A DNA stretch of 64,000 bases, from assembly GCA_002424865.1 (NCBI GenBank), contig DILC01000034.1, positions 40,452 through 104,451 on the forward strand. The letters run 5' to 3'. This DNA is from Rhodocyclaceae bacterium UBA5602. GTDB lineage: Bacteria > Pseudomonadota > Gammaproteobacteria > Burkholderiales > Rhodocyclaceae. Positions 9,108-19,811 of the stretch are shown here, in pieces; the first letter of the stretch is position 1; the number at the start of each line of letters is the position of its first letter. The notes beneath the pieces were generated by a model that did no database searches, was not told the origin of the DNA, and saw nothing but the letters and a program-made list of their open reading frames with translations. The position numbers were made by a program, and so were the translations under genes.

Positions 9108-9689
9108 ATGAAAAAACAGCGCGCTATAACCAATATCCCAGCGGATGAACCTGTGCGTCGAATTGTTTATCGTCAAGCCAAGCCCCAGTGCGGCCCAGCT
9201 TTTGAGGCTTTGGTGCGCGGAATGGTCGAAGACATGAAAAAATTCCCCGGCTTTTTAGGTGCTGAAATCATTCCCCCGGCCACACCACAAGAAGAGTATC
9301 AATTCATTTTCCGCTGGGCAAATCAGCGAACCATCAACGCCTGGGATGCCTCAACCACTCACGGGCAATGGTTACAGCGCTTGAATGATGTTGCTGAAGG
9401 CGATCCCGAATATCGCCTGCTCTCCGGCATGGAAGCCTGGTTTGCACCGACCGTCATGCCCGGCATCAAGCCGCCACCACGGCTCAAGATGGCGCTCATT
9501 TCATGGCTGGGCGTGTTCCCCACGGTTATTTTTCTGCAGTTCACCATTTTCCCCTTGATCGCTCAATGGCCATTCTTGTTGCAGGCCACCGCTTTTACCG
9601 CACTCATGATCACCCTCATGACCTGGGTTGTCATGCCCGTGATGACCAGCCTCTTTCGTCCCTGGTTGATTGGCAGGAAAAAGCAATAA
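9108..9689 (+). CDS. ABM-domain protein with two C-terminal membrane helices
   Basis: 193 residues. The first 110 or so residues look like an antibiotic-biosynthesis-monooxygenase (dimeric alpha/beta barrel) domain: VYRQAKPQCGPAFEALVRGM, FPGFLGAEII and YQFIFRWANQRTINAWDAS. Two hydrophobic helices follow (about 128-147 and 152-180), ending in a basic tail. No catalytic assignment is possible: ABM domains range from heme and quinone monooxygenases to non-enzymatic proteins. The membrane tail places the domain at the cytoplasmic membrane. Confidence 0.75.
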   Translation: MKKQRAITNIPADEPVRRIVYRQAKPQCGPAFEALVRGMVEDMKKFPGFLGAEIIPPATPQEEYQFIFRWANQRTINAWDASTTHGQWLQRLNDVAEGDPEYRLLSGMEAWFAPTVMPGIKPPPRLKMALISWLGVFPTVIFLQFTIFPLIAQWPFLLQATAFTALMITLMTWVVMPVMTSLFRPWLIGRKKQ

Positions 9690-9746
9690 CCTGCACTTAT
9701 ATATTTACCTTTTGACTTTTGCTGAGTTCTCCTGATTTCCTCTTTT

Positions 9747-10955
9747 ATGCCATCCACGACCGAAAATGACCTTAATCGCGCGGTGTTAATTCTCGCCGGT
9801 GCCGCCTTTGCAAGCGCCGCCTCGTTCCGCGTCTGCGATCCATTCCTGCCCGTACTGGCCAGCGGTTTTGGCGTTAGCATCAGTGCCGCGTCAGGTGTCA
9901 TTACGGCCTTTGTTGTCGCTTACTGCATGTTTCAACTCGTCTTTGGCCCTCTGGGCGACCGCGTCGACCGTTACCATCTGGTCGCTTATTCCACCTTGGC
10001 GTGCACGCTGGGCTCATTGGCCTGCGCGCTGTCCCCTTCCTACTTCTGGCTGGTCGCCTCGCGCGCCATGACGGGTGCATTTTCGGCCGGCATTATTGCG
10101 GTAGGCGTGGCCTGGATTTCCGATCGCGTACCCTTGCACCACCGGCAGGCAATGCTGGCGCGTTTTATCAGCGGGCAGATTGTCGGCATGATGTCAGGCC
10201 AGGTCATGGGTGGCGTTTTTGTCGATACCCTAGGCTGGCGCTGGGCATTTGCAGCGCTTGCCCTGCTCTACCTCACCTTTGGCAGCTTGTTGCTGGGCCA
10301 GGCGAAGAAGCTCGCAGTCGGCGCACCGTCCAAAAAAGCCCCCCCGCCGGGCAATCCCTTTGTTTCGGTGGCGCGCGATCTTTTATCCGTCATTAAATCA
10401 CGCAGGGCTTGGCCTGTTTTTGCCGCCATTTGCTTTGAAGGCATGGCGGTATTTTCCGTGCTGGCTTTTCTGCCTTTGCATTTGCACACGCATTTTGGCA
10501 TCAGCATGACCCAAGCGAGCCTGGCCATCATTGCCTATGGCGCCGGGGGATTGCTGTATTCCTATAACGCCAAGCGCTTAACCACGCGCTTTTCGGTCAG
10601 TCGCCTGGCCTTGCTGGGCAGTAGCTGCATTGCGATCGGCATGTTCTTGCTGTACTGCCTGCCCGCCTGGTTTTATGTCATGCCGGTCATGGCGCTGGCC
10701 GGGTTTGGCATGTATCTGCTGCATAGCACCATCCTGACGCGTGCTACAGCCATTACCGAAACCGCGCGCGGCTTGGCGATCTCGCTCACAGTCTCGGTCT
10801 TTTTTGTCGGCCAATCCATCGGCATTGCGGCCGCTTCGCAGATTGTTGAAACAATAGGCATACCGCCTATCCTGCTTATTTCGAGCGTCCTGATACTGCT
10901 GGTAGGCATTGGTTTTGCGCGGGCATTAAAAACCCATCAGACTGTTGCAGCCTGA
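9747..10955 (+). CDS. MFS transporter
   Basis: 402 residues with twelve predicted membrane helices. The major-facilitator signature after helix 2 reads GPLGDRVDRY, and the second-half linker is PSKKAPPPGNP. The fold suggests a drug/H+ antiporter-like (DHA1) exporter; the substrate cannot be told from sequence. It is 57 bp downstream of the ABM-domain gene and convergent with purL. Confidence 0.87.
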   Translation: MPSTTENDLNRAVLILAGAAFASAASFRVCDPFLPVLASGFGVSISAASGVITAFVVAYCMFQLVFGPLGDRVDRYHLVAYSTLACTLGSLACALSPSYFWLVASRAMTGAFSAGIIAVGVAWISDRVPLHHRQAMLARFISGQIVGMMSGQVMGGVFVDTLGWRWAFAALALLYLTFGSLLLGQAKKLAVGAPSKKAPPPGNPFVSVARDLLSVIKSRRAWPVFAAICFEGMAVFSVLAFLPLHLHTHFGISMTQASLAIIAYGAGGLLYSYNAKRLTTRFSVSRLALLGSSCIAIGMFLLYCLPAWFYVMPVMALAGFGMYLLHSTILTRATAITETARGLAISLTVSVFFVGQSIGIAAASQIVETIGIPPILLISSVLILLVGIGFARALKTHQTVAA

Positions 10956-11007
10956 CAGGTGTGGGTTAATGTTTTGCTGTTGCCCTGCGCAAGGGATTAA
11001 AACCGCC

Positions 11008-14000
11008 TTATTTCAACCAGCGCCGCGCATTCCTGAACAAATTCATCCAAGGCGATGCGCCTTGATAACGCTGCTCCCAATCACGGGGATGCCAGGACAT
11101 TTGCGCAACGCGCACCACCCGCTCGGGGTGCGGCATCATGATGGTAAAGCGGCCATCCGCTGTCGTCACCCCGGCCAGACCTTCAGGTGAGCCATTCGGA
11201 TTTGCCGGATAGGCCGTAGCGACTGCCCCGCGATGGTCGATATAGCGCAAGGCCGTCATGTCATGCCGTCTCGCCAGCGCCGACTTTTCTAAGCTTTCGT
11301 GGTTAAACACCGCGCGCCCCTCCCCGTGCGAAATCACTACCGGCAGGCGCGAACCAGCCATGCCGCTCATGAAAATCGAGGGTGACTCGGGAATCTCCAC
11401 CATCACCAAGCGCGCTTCAAATTGCTCGCTGCGGTTGCGCTGAAAAGTCGGCCAGCCATCGGCTCCCGGAATAATCGGCGCCAGATGCGCCATCATCTGG
11501 CAACCGTTGCACACGCCCAGCGCAAAGCTATCCTGGCGCGCAAAAAAGGCCGCAAACTCATCCCTTAGCTGGCTATTGAACAAGATGGATTTTGCCCAAC
11601 CTTGCCCCGCGCCCAACACGTCGCCATACGAAAATCCGCCGCAAGCGACCAGGCCTTTAAAGTCGGCGAGCTTGACACGGCCGGCTTGCACGTCGGACAT
11701 GTGTACATCCACGGCCTCAAACCCCGCCTGATCGAACGCCACCGCCATTTCAACATGCCCATTGACGCCCTGCTCGCGCAAAATCGCCATTTTGGGACGA
11801 GCGCCAGTGGCCACCACAGGGGACGTCAACAAGGACGCTGCCAGCGTCGATTTGAGCTCATCCGATAAATGCGCGGACAAACCCGGATCATCACGGTCCA
11901 GGATCGCGGCGAATTCTTCTTCAGCGCAGATTGCATCATCGCGCAATTGCGCGATTTGGAAGCTCACCTCGCTCCACGTGCGCTGCAACTCGTGCCTTGG
12001 TGCTGAAAACACACGTTTTGCGTTGCGCCAGACGCGAATCTCATCATTCGCGTTGGTATGCCCAATGCCATGCGTGACATGCCCCAAGCCTGCCGCGCGC
12101 AAGGCCGCCATCACCTCACTGCGGTCAGCATGGCGAATTTGCAGCACCGCGCCGAGCTCTTCATTGAACAGCGCCGCCAGCAACTTGTCCTGCGCCCTGC
12201 CCGCCAGCATATCCGGCCGCCGTTCCATGCCATCCACGTCATTCAGCAGCGTGTCAAAACATAAGGCATCCAGCGTGAGCGAGACGCCAACGCGAGAAGC
12301 AAAGCTCATTTCGCATACCGTAGCCCACAAACCGCCGTCCGAGCGGTCGTGATAAGCCAGGATTTTCCCGGCACGATTGAGCTGCTGGATGGCATTAAAA
12401 AACGCCTTAAGCAGCGCGGCATCCACATCGGGTGCCGTATCGCCACTCGCACCATAGACCTGCGCCAAGGCCGAGCCACCCAGCCGGTTGCGCCCCTCGC
12501 CCAGGTCAATCAGCAGCAATTCGGTTTCGCCCACATCGGCATCACGCCGCAATTCCGGCGTCAAGGTGCGGCGCACATCCTCAACCGGCGCAAAAGCCGT
12601 GATGATCAACGAGACGGGCGAAACCACCTGTTTTTGCTCACCCGCATCTTCCCAGCGGGTACACATGGACAAGGAATCCTTGCCCACGGGAATCGCCACG
12701 CCCAAGGCTGGGCAAAAATCCAGCGCCACGGCCTTGACGGTATCGAACAGCACCGCATCTTCATAGCGGTGGCCAGCGGCTGCCATCCAGTTGGCGGATA
12801 GCTTGATGCGCGCAATATCACCCACGTCCGCTGCGGCCAGGTTGGTCAAGGCTTCGCCAATAGCCATGCGCCCCGAGGCCGGACCATCCAGCAAGGCCAA
12901 GGGCGTACGCTCGCCCAGCGCGAAACATTCGCCACGGATAGTGTTGTAGCTGACCGTGGTCACTGCCACATCGGCCACTGGCACCTGCCAGGGGCCAATC
13001 ATCTGGTCGCGCGTCGTCATGCCGCCTACCGAGCGATCGCCAATGGTGATAAGAAAATTTTTGGACGCCACACTGGGCAAGCGCAGCACACGGTGCGCCG
13101 TTTCAGCAAAATCCATGCTGAGCGCCAAGGGCGGCATGCTGACCGCCTCACGCTGTGCGTCACGGTGCATGCGTGGCGGCTTGCCCAGCAGCACTTCCAT
13201 CGGCATATCCACGGGATTATTGAAAAAATGCGCGTCGGTGACGGTTAACTGGTCGCCATCCGTGGCCCGCCCCAGCACCGCAAATGGGCAGCGTTCACGC
13301 TCGCACAGGGCGCGGAATTCGTCCAGGCGTTCGGGTGCGATAGCCAGCACATAGCGTTCTTGCGCTTCATTGCTCCAGATTTCACGCGGACTCATGCCGG
13401 GCGCTTCCGTTTGCACGGCACGCAAATCAAACACCGCGCCGCAGCCTGCGTCATGCGCCAGTTCCGGCAAGGCGTTGGATAATCCCCCCGCACCCACGTC
13501 ATGGATGGCTAAAACAGGATTCTTCTCGCCCATTTGCCAACAGCGGTCGATAACCTCCTGCGCACGCCGCTGCATTTCGGGGTTGCCGCGCTGCACCGAG
13601 GCAAAGTCCAGATCAGCCGAATTGCTCCCCGTTGCCATGGACGAGGCAGCGCCCCCCCCCAAACCAATGAGCATGCCGGGGCCGCCCAGCTGGATGAGCA
13701 GGCTGCCTGCCGGAAAGCGGATTTTGAACGCATCGCGATCAGCAATATTGCCCACGCCACCGGCCAGCATGATGGGCTTGTGATAACCGCGTACTTCACC
13801 ATCAAACGGCTGCTCAAAGGTGCGAAAGTAACCCGCCAGATTCGGTCGCCCGAATTCATTATTAAATGCCGCAGCACCCAGCGGCCCTTCGATCATGATC
13901 TCTAACGCGGAGGCAATGCGATCCGGCTTGCCATACGTGGACTCCCACGGCTGTTCATAATCGGGAATATGCAAATCGGACACGGAGAACCCTGCCAGAC

Positions 14001-15015
14001 CGGCTTTGGGCTTGGAGCCACGCCCCGTGGCGCCTTCATCGCGAATCTCGCCGCCCGAACCGGTGGCAGCTCCCGGGAAAGGCGAAATAGCCGTGGGGTG
14101 GTTATGCGTTTCTACCTTGGCCAGAAAATGCGTCATTTCTTCGCGCCAGATATAGCGGCCATCGGCCTGCGGCATGAAGCGCGGAACCCTGGCGCCTTCC
14201 AAAATCGCGGCATTATCGGAATACGCCACGACCGTACCCGCCGGATTGGCCTTGTGCGTTTCGCGGATCATGCCAAACAGCGACAAGGGCTGCGTCTGGC
14301 CATCCACCGTCCAGGTGGCGTTGAAAATCTTGTGTCGGCAGTGCTCAGAATTCGCCTGGGCGAACATCATCAATTCAACGTCTGTTGGATTTCTGCCAAG
14401 CTTGGTGAAGTTGTCCAGCAAATAGTCGATTTCATCGTCCGAGAGCGCCAAGCCCAGCGACTGGTTGGCGGAAGCCAAGGCAGCACGCCCGCCATTCAAG
14501 ATATCAATGCTGGTTAGCGGCTGTGGCGCTGCCTGCTCAAATAGCGCCTCGGCCTGGTCAAAGCGCGTCAAGACCGACTCGGTCATGCGATCGTATAAAC
14601 CACGCCGTACCGCCATCGCCGTCCGACTGGATACCGCTTCGCATAACTTTTCATCCGCGACACCATCGACATAAAAAGCCGTGCCGCGCTCGATGCGCAA
14701 TACCTGGGCAAAGCCACAGTGATGCGCAATGTCAGTGGCCTTGGTACTCCAGGGTGAAATCGTGCCCAGACGCGGAACCACAAGGCTTAATTCACCCGCC
14801 GGTGATTTTTTTGTTATCCCCCCGGCTTCAATGCCCAACAACGCAGCGAGTCGCGCGGTTTCATCCACCGATAAGGCGGCATTCATGCTGATGAAATACC
14901 AATGCTCGGCAGCAAGTGTGAGTTTGGGGCTAATCTTGCGTAAAGTCTGCTGCAAGCGGGTTAATCGGGAAACCGAAAAAGCGGCATTGCCGCGCAGCGC
15001 AAGGAACTCAGCCAT
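11008..15015 (-). CDS. purL: Phosphoribosylformylglycinamidine synthase (single-chain)
   Basis: PurL converts FGAR plus glutamine and ATP to FGAM in purine synthesis. At 1335 residues this is the long single-polypeptide form. It has the synthetase core ([59 protein letters not shown]) and a C-terminal class I glutaminase domain with the nucleophile in [10 protein letters not shown] (about Cys1169). A TTG start seven codons upstream is possible, but ATG 15015 gives the usual [15 protein letters not shown]-terminus. A copy of the dispersed 27-bp repeat is embedded in the glutaminase domain (11264-11288), encoding EKSALARRH just before TALRYIDH. This segment is about two residues longer than in E. 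coli PurL as I recall it. Confidence 0.97.
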   Translation of the reverse strand: MAEFLALRGNAAFSVSRLTRLQQTLRKISPKLTLAAEHWYFISMNAALSVDETARLAALLGIEAGGITKKSPAGELSLVVPRLGTISPWSTKATDIAHHCGFAQVLRIERGTAFYVDGVADEKLCEAVSSRTAMAVRRGLYDRMTESVLTRFDQAEALFEQAAPQPLTSIDILNGGRAALASANQSLGLALSDDEIDYLLDNFTKLGRNPTDVELMMFAQANSEHCRHKIFNATWTVDGQTQPLSLFGMIRETHKANPAGTVVAYSDNAAILEGARVPRFMPQADGRYIWREEMTHFLAKVETHNHPTAISPFPGAATGSGGEIRDEGATGRGSKPKAGLAGFSVSDLHIPDYEQPWESTYGKPDRIASALEIMIEGPLGAAAFNNEFGRPNLAGYFRTFEQPFDGEVRGYHKPIMLAGGVGNIADRDAFKIRFPAGSLLIQLGGPGMLIGLGGGAASSMATGSNSADLDFASVQRGNPEMQRRAQEVIDRCWQMGEKNPVLAIHDVGAGGLSNALPELAHDAGCGAVFDLRAVQTEAPGMSPREIWSNEAQERYVLAIAPERLDEFRALCERERCPFAVLGRATDGDQLTVTDAHFFNNPVDMPMEVLLGKPPRMHRDAQREAVSMPPLALSMDFAETAHRVLRLPSVASKNFLITIGDRSVGGMTTRDQMIGPWQVPVADVAVTTVSYNTIRGECFALGERTPLALLDGPASGRMAIGEALTNLAAADVGDIARIKLSANWMAAAGHRYEDAVLFDTVKAVALDFCPALGVAIPVGKDSLSMCTRWEDAGEQKQVVSPVSLIITAFAPVEDVRRTLTPELRRDADVGETELLLIDLGEGRNRLGGSALAQVYGASGDTAPDVDAALLKAFFNAIQQLNRAGKILAYHDRSDGGLWATVCEMSFASRVGVSLTLDALCFDTLLNDVDGMERRPDMLAGRAQDKLLAALFNEELGAVLQIRHADRSEVMAALRAAGLGHVTHGIGHTNANDEIRVWRNAKRVFSAPRHELQRTWSEVSFQIAQLRDDAICAEEEFAAILDRDDPGLSAHLSDELKSTLAASLLTSPVVATGARPKMAILREQGVNGHVEMAVAFDQAGFEAVDVHMSDVQAGRVKLADFKGLVACGGFSYGDVLGAGQGWAKSILFNSQLRDEFAAFFARQDSFALGVCNGCQMMAHLAPIIPGADGWPTFQRNRSEQFEARLVMVEIPESPSIFMSGMAGSRLPVVISHGEGRAVFNHESLEKSALARRHDMTALRYIDHRGAVATAYPANPNGSPEGLAGVTTADGRFTIMMPHPERVVRVAQMSWHPRDWEQRYQGASPWMNLFRNARRWLK
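11264..11288 (+). repeat. Dispersed 27-bp repeat, copy 2 (inside purL)
   Basis: TGCCGTCTCGCCAGCGCCGA then CTTTT. On the coding (minus) strand it encodes EKSALARRH in a surface-variable segment of the PurL glutaminase domain. The reading frame of purL is intact. Confidence 0.8.
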
Positions 15016-15053
15016 AGCAGGACGAAATCTCAGCAAAAATCAGGAGGGCGCGA

Positions 15054-15123
15054 ATTATAACCCGCCTGCCCGCCTGTCTTTTGGCTTATCCAGCCTGCCA
15101 AAGAAAGTCATCTGGCAGGCTGG
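15054..15123 (-). promoter_or_regulatory. Candidate purL promoter and upstream hairpin
   Basis: On the minus strand TATAAT (15059 to 15054) lies about 40 bp before the purL ATG, without a good -35. An 11-bp inverted repeat (CCAGCCTGCCA 15090-15100, TGGCAGGCTGG 15113-15123, 12-nt loop) sits just upstream. It has no T-tract, so it may be an operator-like or structural element rather than a terminator. Confidence 0.35.
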
Positions 15124-15221
15124 CTGAAAAATGAAGCAAGTAAAAACTGTGGTCTAACGCCCATGGTAAGCAAATACCACCCGCTGATGATGAAACACGC
15201 GAAAGGCATCACAAAGACCCG

Positions 15222-15309
15222 CCCCCCAGCTTCTCCCGCGCGGGGGAGAAGATTGTCTGGCGCGCCACGCGAGTGGCGTGAGTCGGCATCAAATGTTGTT
15301 TCACGCTAA
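15222..15309 (+). repeat. Hairpin-rich intergenic repeat family 3, copy A
   Basis: Contains CTTCTCCC-GCGCGG-GGGAGAAG (15230-15251) and GCCAC-GCGA-GTGGC, and ends in TTTCACGCTAA (15299-15309). A second copy at 24722-24798 has a different GC hairpin but the same TTTCACGCTAA end. The rest of the gap between purL and the MAPEG gene shows nothing else recognisable. Confidence 0.45.
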
Positions 15310-15322
15310 AAACGGTAATTAA

Positions 15323-15754
15323 TTACAACTGCGGTACTGCGTTAAACATCGCCAGCAACGAGGGATACACGCGAATAAACAGCGCCAGGCACAGTGAAAC
15401 GCCGAAAGCATAGGTACCCATTGCGCCTATCACACGTAACGGATTCGGCTTGGCGAGTGTGCTGGAAAATGCAATGCCGAACACGACCAAATAGCGCGAA
15501 AGCGTCGCCAAGCCCATGCACCACAACACCCAAGGCGCGGGATAAACCATGCCCAGCGTGAGAATCAGCACCGCTAACATGGGCGCATATTCCGTGGTGT
15601 TGCCATGGGCGCGCACCGCTTTGTAAAGCCTGTCCGCTGGGTCAATGGCGTAACCATAGGAGGTGTTGGTTTTGCCCCGCGTCATCGAGACCACAAACCC
15701 CAAACCAAACACCAAAAAACCCAACAAAGCGACACAGAGTAAAGCAATAGCCAT
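15323..15754 (-). CDS. MAPEG family membrane protein
   Basis: 143 residues with four predicted membrane helices. The diagnostic MAPEG motif RAHGNTTEYAP follows the first helix, and the C-terminal half carries NPLRVIGAMGTYAFG. MAPEG proteins include microsomal glutathione transferases and related enzymes; bacterial members of this subgroup have no settled substrate. It lies between purL and a divergent signalling gene and appears monocistronic. Confidence 0.88.
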   Translation of the reverse strand: MAIALLCVALLGFLVFGLGFVVSMTRGKTNTSYGYAIDPADRLYKAVRAHGNTTEYAPMLAVLILTLGMVYPAPWVLWCMGLATLSRYLVVFGIAFSSTLAKPNPLRVIGAMGTYAFGVSLCLALFIRVYPSLLAMFNAVPQL

Positions 15755-16059
15755 ATTTATACCTTTTATATTAAAATAATTAAATCAATTAGTTATTGAA
15801 TAAAATTAAATATTAACATTAATTTTATTTGATTCAATACGCTCACTCGAGTTGCTGTTTTACGCTAGTTTTATCCGTTCGCCTTAGCCTTTAAAGTCGG
15901 CGATTAAATGAAATGACCAAGTTGAATATAGATAAGCATGCTATTTGCAGCAGTATTGCGACTTATAGGATGGCTCTCAGTTTGAAATACTAAGCACGGT
16001 TACAAATCCCACGCCATATTCTAATTTGGTCGGTTTTTAGTTCTGCACTGCTTGTTCGG
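15755..16059 (+). other. AT-rich divergent promoter region, no gene seen
   Basis: About 305 bp between the divergent MAPEG gene and the GGDEF/EAL gene. The first 90 bp are extremely AT-rich (runs of TTAAAATAATTAAATC type). AAAGTCGGCG at 15893-15902 resembles half of the dispersed repeat but the match stops there. I see no convincing ORF, RNA gene or terminator. Confidence 0.6.
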
Positions 16060-18672
16060 ATGTCCATGAAACAATACAACAAACCACACGATACTGTTTT
16101 TCGTGCCCTATTTGAATCAATGGGCGATCCTGCGTTTTTAGTCAGGCAGGGAAGGATTATTGACTGCAATCATGCGGCACTGCAAGTGCTGGGTTATCCA
16201 GATCCACCCCGGCTGCTGAATCGGCAACCGTGTGAAATTTCACCATCATTTCAGCCTGATGGCACATCGTCGACTGAAAAAGAAGTGTTGATGATCGATA
16301 CGGCAGTCAAGAACGGTTCTCATCATTTTGAGTGGACGTATTTACGCGCGGATGGAAGCCCCATCCTTGTTGAAGTAAAACTAACCGTAATGGTTATCGA
16401 TGGTGAACAACTTATTTACTTTCTATGGCGTGACCTGTCGGCCAGAATACAAGCTGAATATGCCTTGCGCAAATCAGAAGCAAGATTTCGCTCGCTCTAT
16501 GAATCCACCAATGATGCAGTACTGCTTTTTGATCATGAAGTTGTTTTTGACTGCAATATGGCAGGGGCAAGGCTTTTTGGCTGCCAACAGGTTAATGAAT
16601 TGCAAGGCCTGCACCCTGGCCAGCTTTCACCGCCTACCCAGCCTTGTGGCCGCGCTTCAACAGCCCTTGCCAATGAATATATTCAATGCGCCCTGGATAG
16701 CAACACCTGTAGATTTGAATGGATTCATCAGCGGCTTGACAATGGGCAAACATTTCCTGCGGAGATTTCACTTAACACCTTGATGTTAGATGGAAGACTC
16801 TGTATTCAAACGACCATTCGGGACATCTCCGAGCGCAAACTAAATGAGCGAAACGAAAAATTCCGTAGTGAAATCCTTGAGCTTTTAACGCAAGAGCTAC
16901 TTCTGCCACATACTCTGGGAGCGATAGTCCTGGGTGTTGAAGCGCGGATCACTGGCTCCATGTGTGCAATTCTTTTGGTCGATCGTGAAGGTAAACACTT
17001 AACGCACAGCGTGGCGCCCAATTTCCCAGCCTCTTTTGCGGCTGCATTGGAAAGCCTCCCCATCGGCGCAGAGGCTACGCCTTGCGGCAGGGCGGCATTT
17101 TCGGGGAAGCTCGTCATTGTGGAAGACTTTTCTGCGCATCCCACTTGGGCTCCCTACCAGCCGCTAGCAACCAGCTTTGGCTTGATTGCCTGCTGGTCGC
17201 AGCCAATTTTTTCCTCCACAGGCAAAGTGTTAGGTACTTTTGCTGTTTACTTTGGTAAAGCCTGCAAGCCATCTCCAGCAGATGTATCTCTTTTAAATCA
17301 GGCAGGAACGCTCGCAGGTATAGCGATCGAACGCGCAAAAATGGAAGAGCAGGTGTTGCGCCTGGCTTACTACGATGAGCTCACCAACTTGCCCAATCGT
17401 CGGTTGCTCATGGAGCGTTTAAACAAGGTGTTAGCAGCCAACGCACGCACTGGGAAATATGCTGCACTCCTGTTCATCGATCTGGATAACTTCAAAAGCA
17501 TCAACGATACTTTAGGCCATGCCGCAGGTGATGTTCTTCTGCACAATGTCGCGTTACGCCTACGGTCTTGCGTTCGGACGGAAGATACGGTTGCTCGACT
17601 CGGGGGGGACGAGTTTGTCGTCATGTTAGAAAACTTGCGCGATGACCCTATCACCGCAACAATTCAGGCAGAAACGACTAGCCAAAAGATTCTAACCACA
17701 CTAAGGGCACCTTATTTGCTCCCGGATAAAGAGCAAAGAAGCACGCCCAGCATTGGTGCAGTTGTGTTCAGAAGCAGTAATGATCTCTCTGCAGAAAATG
17801 TCATAAAACAAGCAGATATTGCGATGTATCACGCCAAACAGGCAGGGCGCGATGCGGTCTCATTTTTTAATCCACAGATGGAAGCCAGCATTTCAGAAAA
17901 AGCCAGTCTCGCCAGTGATCTTCATGACGCGCTTGAAAAAAATCAGTTTGCTTTGGTGTATCAGGTGCAGATGGACCAGCTAGGCTTTGCTCAAGGTGCT
18001 GAAGTGTTGCTGCGTTGGCATCACCCTGGAAAAGGCGCTATCTCGCCATTGCAATTCATCCCGATAGCAGAGGAAACCGGGCTCATTGTCCCGATCGGCT
18101 TATGGGTAATTCATAAAGCCTGCGCGCAAATAAAACTTTGGCAACAGGAAGAAACCATGCAGCATCTGGTTCTGGCAATCAATGTCAGTGCACGGCAATT
18201 CCTTCACGCTGATTTTGTCATGCAGGTGCGCAGGGCAATTGAGCAGCATGCAATTAACCCCCGTGGCATCAAACTTGAGCTCACCGAAAGTGTTTTGATT
18301 GCGAATATCAACGATATTGTGAGCAAAATGAACCAATTGAAAGCCCTGGGCATCCACTTTGCACTGGATGATTTTGGCACGGGGTATTCCTCACTCCAGT
18401 ACATCAAGCAATTACCATTGAATCAACTCAAAATTGATCAATCTTTTATCCGTGAAGTTGAAACAAATGCCCAAGACCGTTCGATCGTGCGCACCATCAT
18501 TGCCACTGCAAAAAGCTTTCATCTTGATGTCATAGCCGAGGGTGTGGAAACCATCGGGCAAAAAAACTTTTTGCTCGATGAAGGTTGTTTTAACTTTCAA
18601 GGATATTTTTTCAGCAAACCTTTACCCGTGGCGCAGTTTGAACAACTGCTGCAAAATGACTTCATTGCCTAG
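16060..18672 (+). CDS. PAS-PAS-GAF-GGDEF-EAL cyclic-di-GMP signalling protein
   Basis: 870 residues, no membrane helix. Two PAS domains (about 12-130 and 140-260), a GAF domain (about 270-425), GGDEF (about 430-600) and EAL (about 615-865) follow in order. The cyclase motif RLGGDEFVV (about residue 512) is intact. The phosphodiesterase motif is AEVLLRW, which keeps the E-x-L-x-R pattern with Val at x; ELTES, DDFGTGYSSL and the QGYFFSKPL end are present. Both activities are therefore possible, and the sensory domains probably decide which dominates. It could feed the nearby MSHA pilus through c-di-GMP, but that link is inference. A second in-frame ATG lies two codons downstream. Confidence 0.93.
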   Translation: MSMKQYNKPHDTVFRALFESMGDPAFLVRQGRIIDCNHAALQVLGYPDPPRLLNRQPCEISPSFQPDGTSSTEKEVLMIDTAVKNGSHHFEWTYLRADGSPILVEVKLTVMVIDGEQLIYFLWRDLSARIQAEYALRKSEARFRSLYESTNDAVLLFDHEVVFDCNMAGARLFGCQQVNELQGLHPGQLSPPTQPCGRASTALANEYIQCALDSNTCRFEWIHQRLDNGQTFPAEISLNTLMLDGRLCIQTTIRDISERKLNERNEKFRSEILELLTQELLLPHTLGAIVLGVEARITGSMCAILLVDREGKHLTHSVAPNFPASFAAALESLPIGAEATPCGRAAFSGKLVIVEDFSAHPTWAPYQPLATSFGLIACWSQPIFSSTGKVLGTFAVYFGKACKPSPADVSLLNQAGTLAGIAIERAKMEEQVLRLAYYDELTNLPNRRLLMERLNKVLAANARTGKYAALLFIDLDNFKSINDTLGHAAGDVLLHNVALRLRSCVRTEDTVARLGGDEFVVMLENLRDDPITATIQAETTSQKILTTLRAPYLLPDKEQRSTPSIGAVVFRSSNDLSAENVIKQADIAMYHAKQAGRDAVSFFNPQMEASISEKASLASDLHDALEKNQFALVYQVQMDQLGFAQGAEVLLRWHHPGKGAISPLQFIPIAEETGLIVPIGLWVIHKACAQIKLWQQEETMQHLVLAINVSARQFLHADFVMQVRRAIEQHAINPRGIKLELTESVLIANINDIVSKMNQLKALGIHFALDDFGTGYSSLQYIKQLPLNQLKIDQSFIREVETNAQDRSIVRTIIATAKSFHLDVIAEGVETIGQKNFLLDEGCFNFQGYFFSKPLPVAQFEQLLQNDFIA

Positions 18673-18732
18673 TTAAATGGCATCTAAATATGCATCCGCA
18701 GCTAATTATTCTTGTATCAGGAGCAAACAATA

Positions 18733-19734
18733 ATGGCCCAAGTAGTCAGGTTCAATCAAACCGGTGGTGCGGATGTTTTAGCGCTGGTCAATGAAACCAT
18801 ACGCGAGCCAGCTTCTGGCGAAGCGCGTATCCGCATCCAGAGCATCGGCCTTAATCGCGCCGAGGCGGCTTTTCGGTCGGGAACATACCTTGAGCAGCCC
18901 GTATTGCCATCGCGTATTGGCTATGAGGCCGCAGGCATCATCGAAGCCTTGGGCGACACCAATAGTCCGTTTAAGGTGGGCGATGCCGTTTGCATTCTGC
19001 CTGAATTTTCCATGACGAAATATGGCGTGTGCGCAGAATCAGCGATCGTGCCAAGTGCAGCCTTGATGAAGCGTCCGGCAGAACTCAATGAAATTGAAGC
19101 TGCCGCCGTCTGGATGCCCTACATGACGGCCTGGGGTGCACTTAGCGCGTGCGCCCCGTTTGCTGCAGGCGATGCGGTTGTTGTTACAGCCGCTTCCAGC
19201 AGTGTCGGCTTGGCGGCTATTCAGGTAGCGCATCGCCTGGGTGCCTTGCCCATTGCCATCACCCGCACAGCAGACAAACGCGCGGCTTTGCTCGCAGCGG
19301 GTGCACCGCATGTGATTGTGAGTGGAACAGAAAATATTGCCGACCGTGTTATGCAGATCACACAAGGCAATGGTGCACGCATGGTTTTTGATCCGATTGC
19401 AGGATCCGGCGTTACCAATCTGGCCGCAGCCTTGGGTGTGGGTGGCGTGCTGGTCATTTATGGCAACCTGAGTGGTCAGGGGCATCAAACACCCTACCCT
19501 TACATGCAAGCGATGAGAAAAAACCTCACCCTGCGGCCTTATCTCATCTTTCCGGACATGTCCATTCCGGCAAGACATGCGGCGGCGTGCGAATTCATCC
19601 TGTCTGGACTGAAAGATGGCAGCCTTAAACCCAGCATTGCCAAAACCTTTCCGCTGGATCAAGTGGTAGAGGCCTACCGCTATCTGGAAAGTAATCAGCA
19701 GATAGGAAAAGTGGTCATCACAGTGCCCGCCTAG
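18733..19734 (+). CDS. Zinc-less MDR alcohol dehydrogenase / quinone oxidoreductase-like
   Basis: 333 residues of the medium-chain dehydrogenase superfamily. It opens QVVRFNQTGGADVLALV, with RIRIQSIGLNRAEAAFRSG in the catalytic domain and VTAASSSVGLAAIQVAHRLG for the NAD(P)H Rossmann fold. The zinc-ligand Cys residues of true alcohol dehydrogenases are absent, which points to a quinone-oxidoreductase-type NADPH enzyme. The start at 18733 follows CAGGAG with 9-bp spacing. It lies 77 bp upstream of formaldehyde dehydrogenase on the same strand. Confidence 0.85.
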   Translation: MAQVVRFNQTGGADVLALVNETIREPASGEARIRIQSIGLNRAEAAFRSGTYLEQPVLPSRIGYEAAGIIEALGDTNSPFKVGDAVCILPEFSMTKYGVCAESAIVPSAALMKRPAELNEIEAAAVWMPYMTAWGALSACAPFAAGDAVVVTAASSSVGLAAIQVAHRLGALPIAITRTADKRAALLAAGAPHVIVSGTENIADRVMQITQGNGARMVFDPIAGSGVTNLAAALGVGGVLVIYGNLSGQGHQTPYPYMQAMRKNLTLRPYLIFPDMSIPARHAAACEFILSGLKDGSLKPSIAKTFPLDQVVEAYRYLESNQQIGKVVITVPA

Positions 19735-19811
19735 CTTGTTAGCAAGCCGCTTTCAATTATCATGTAAAACATTAAATGTATTAAATAACCTGCTGTTTCT
19801 TAGGAGTAATA

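Noticed and set aside
15090..15123. Hairpin upstream of purL as a terminator of the MAPEG gene
   Set aside because: Good stem but no T-tract in the direction of transcription.
15893..15902. AAAGTCGGCG, possible eleventh copy of the dispersed repeat
   Set aside because: Only the first ten bases match; the rest of the consensus is missing, so chance is likely.
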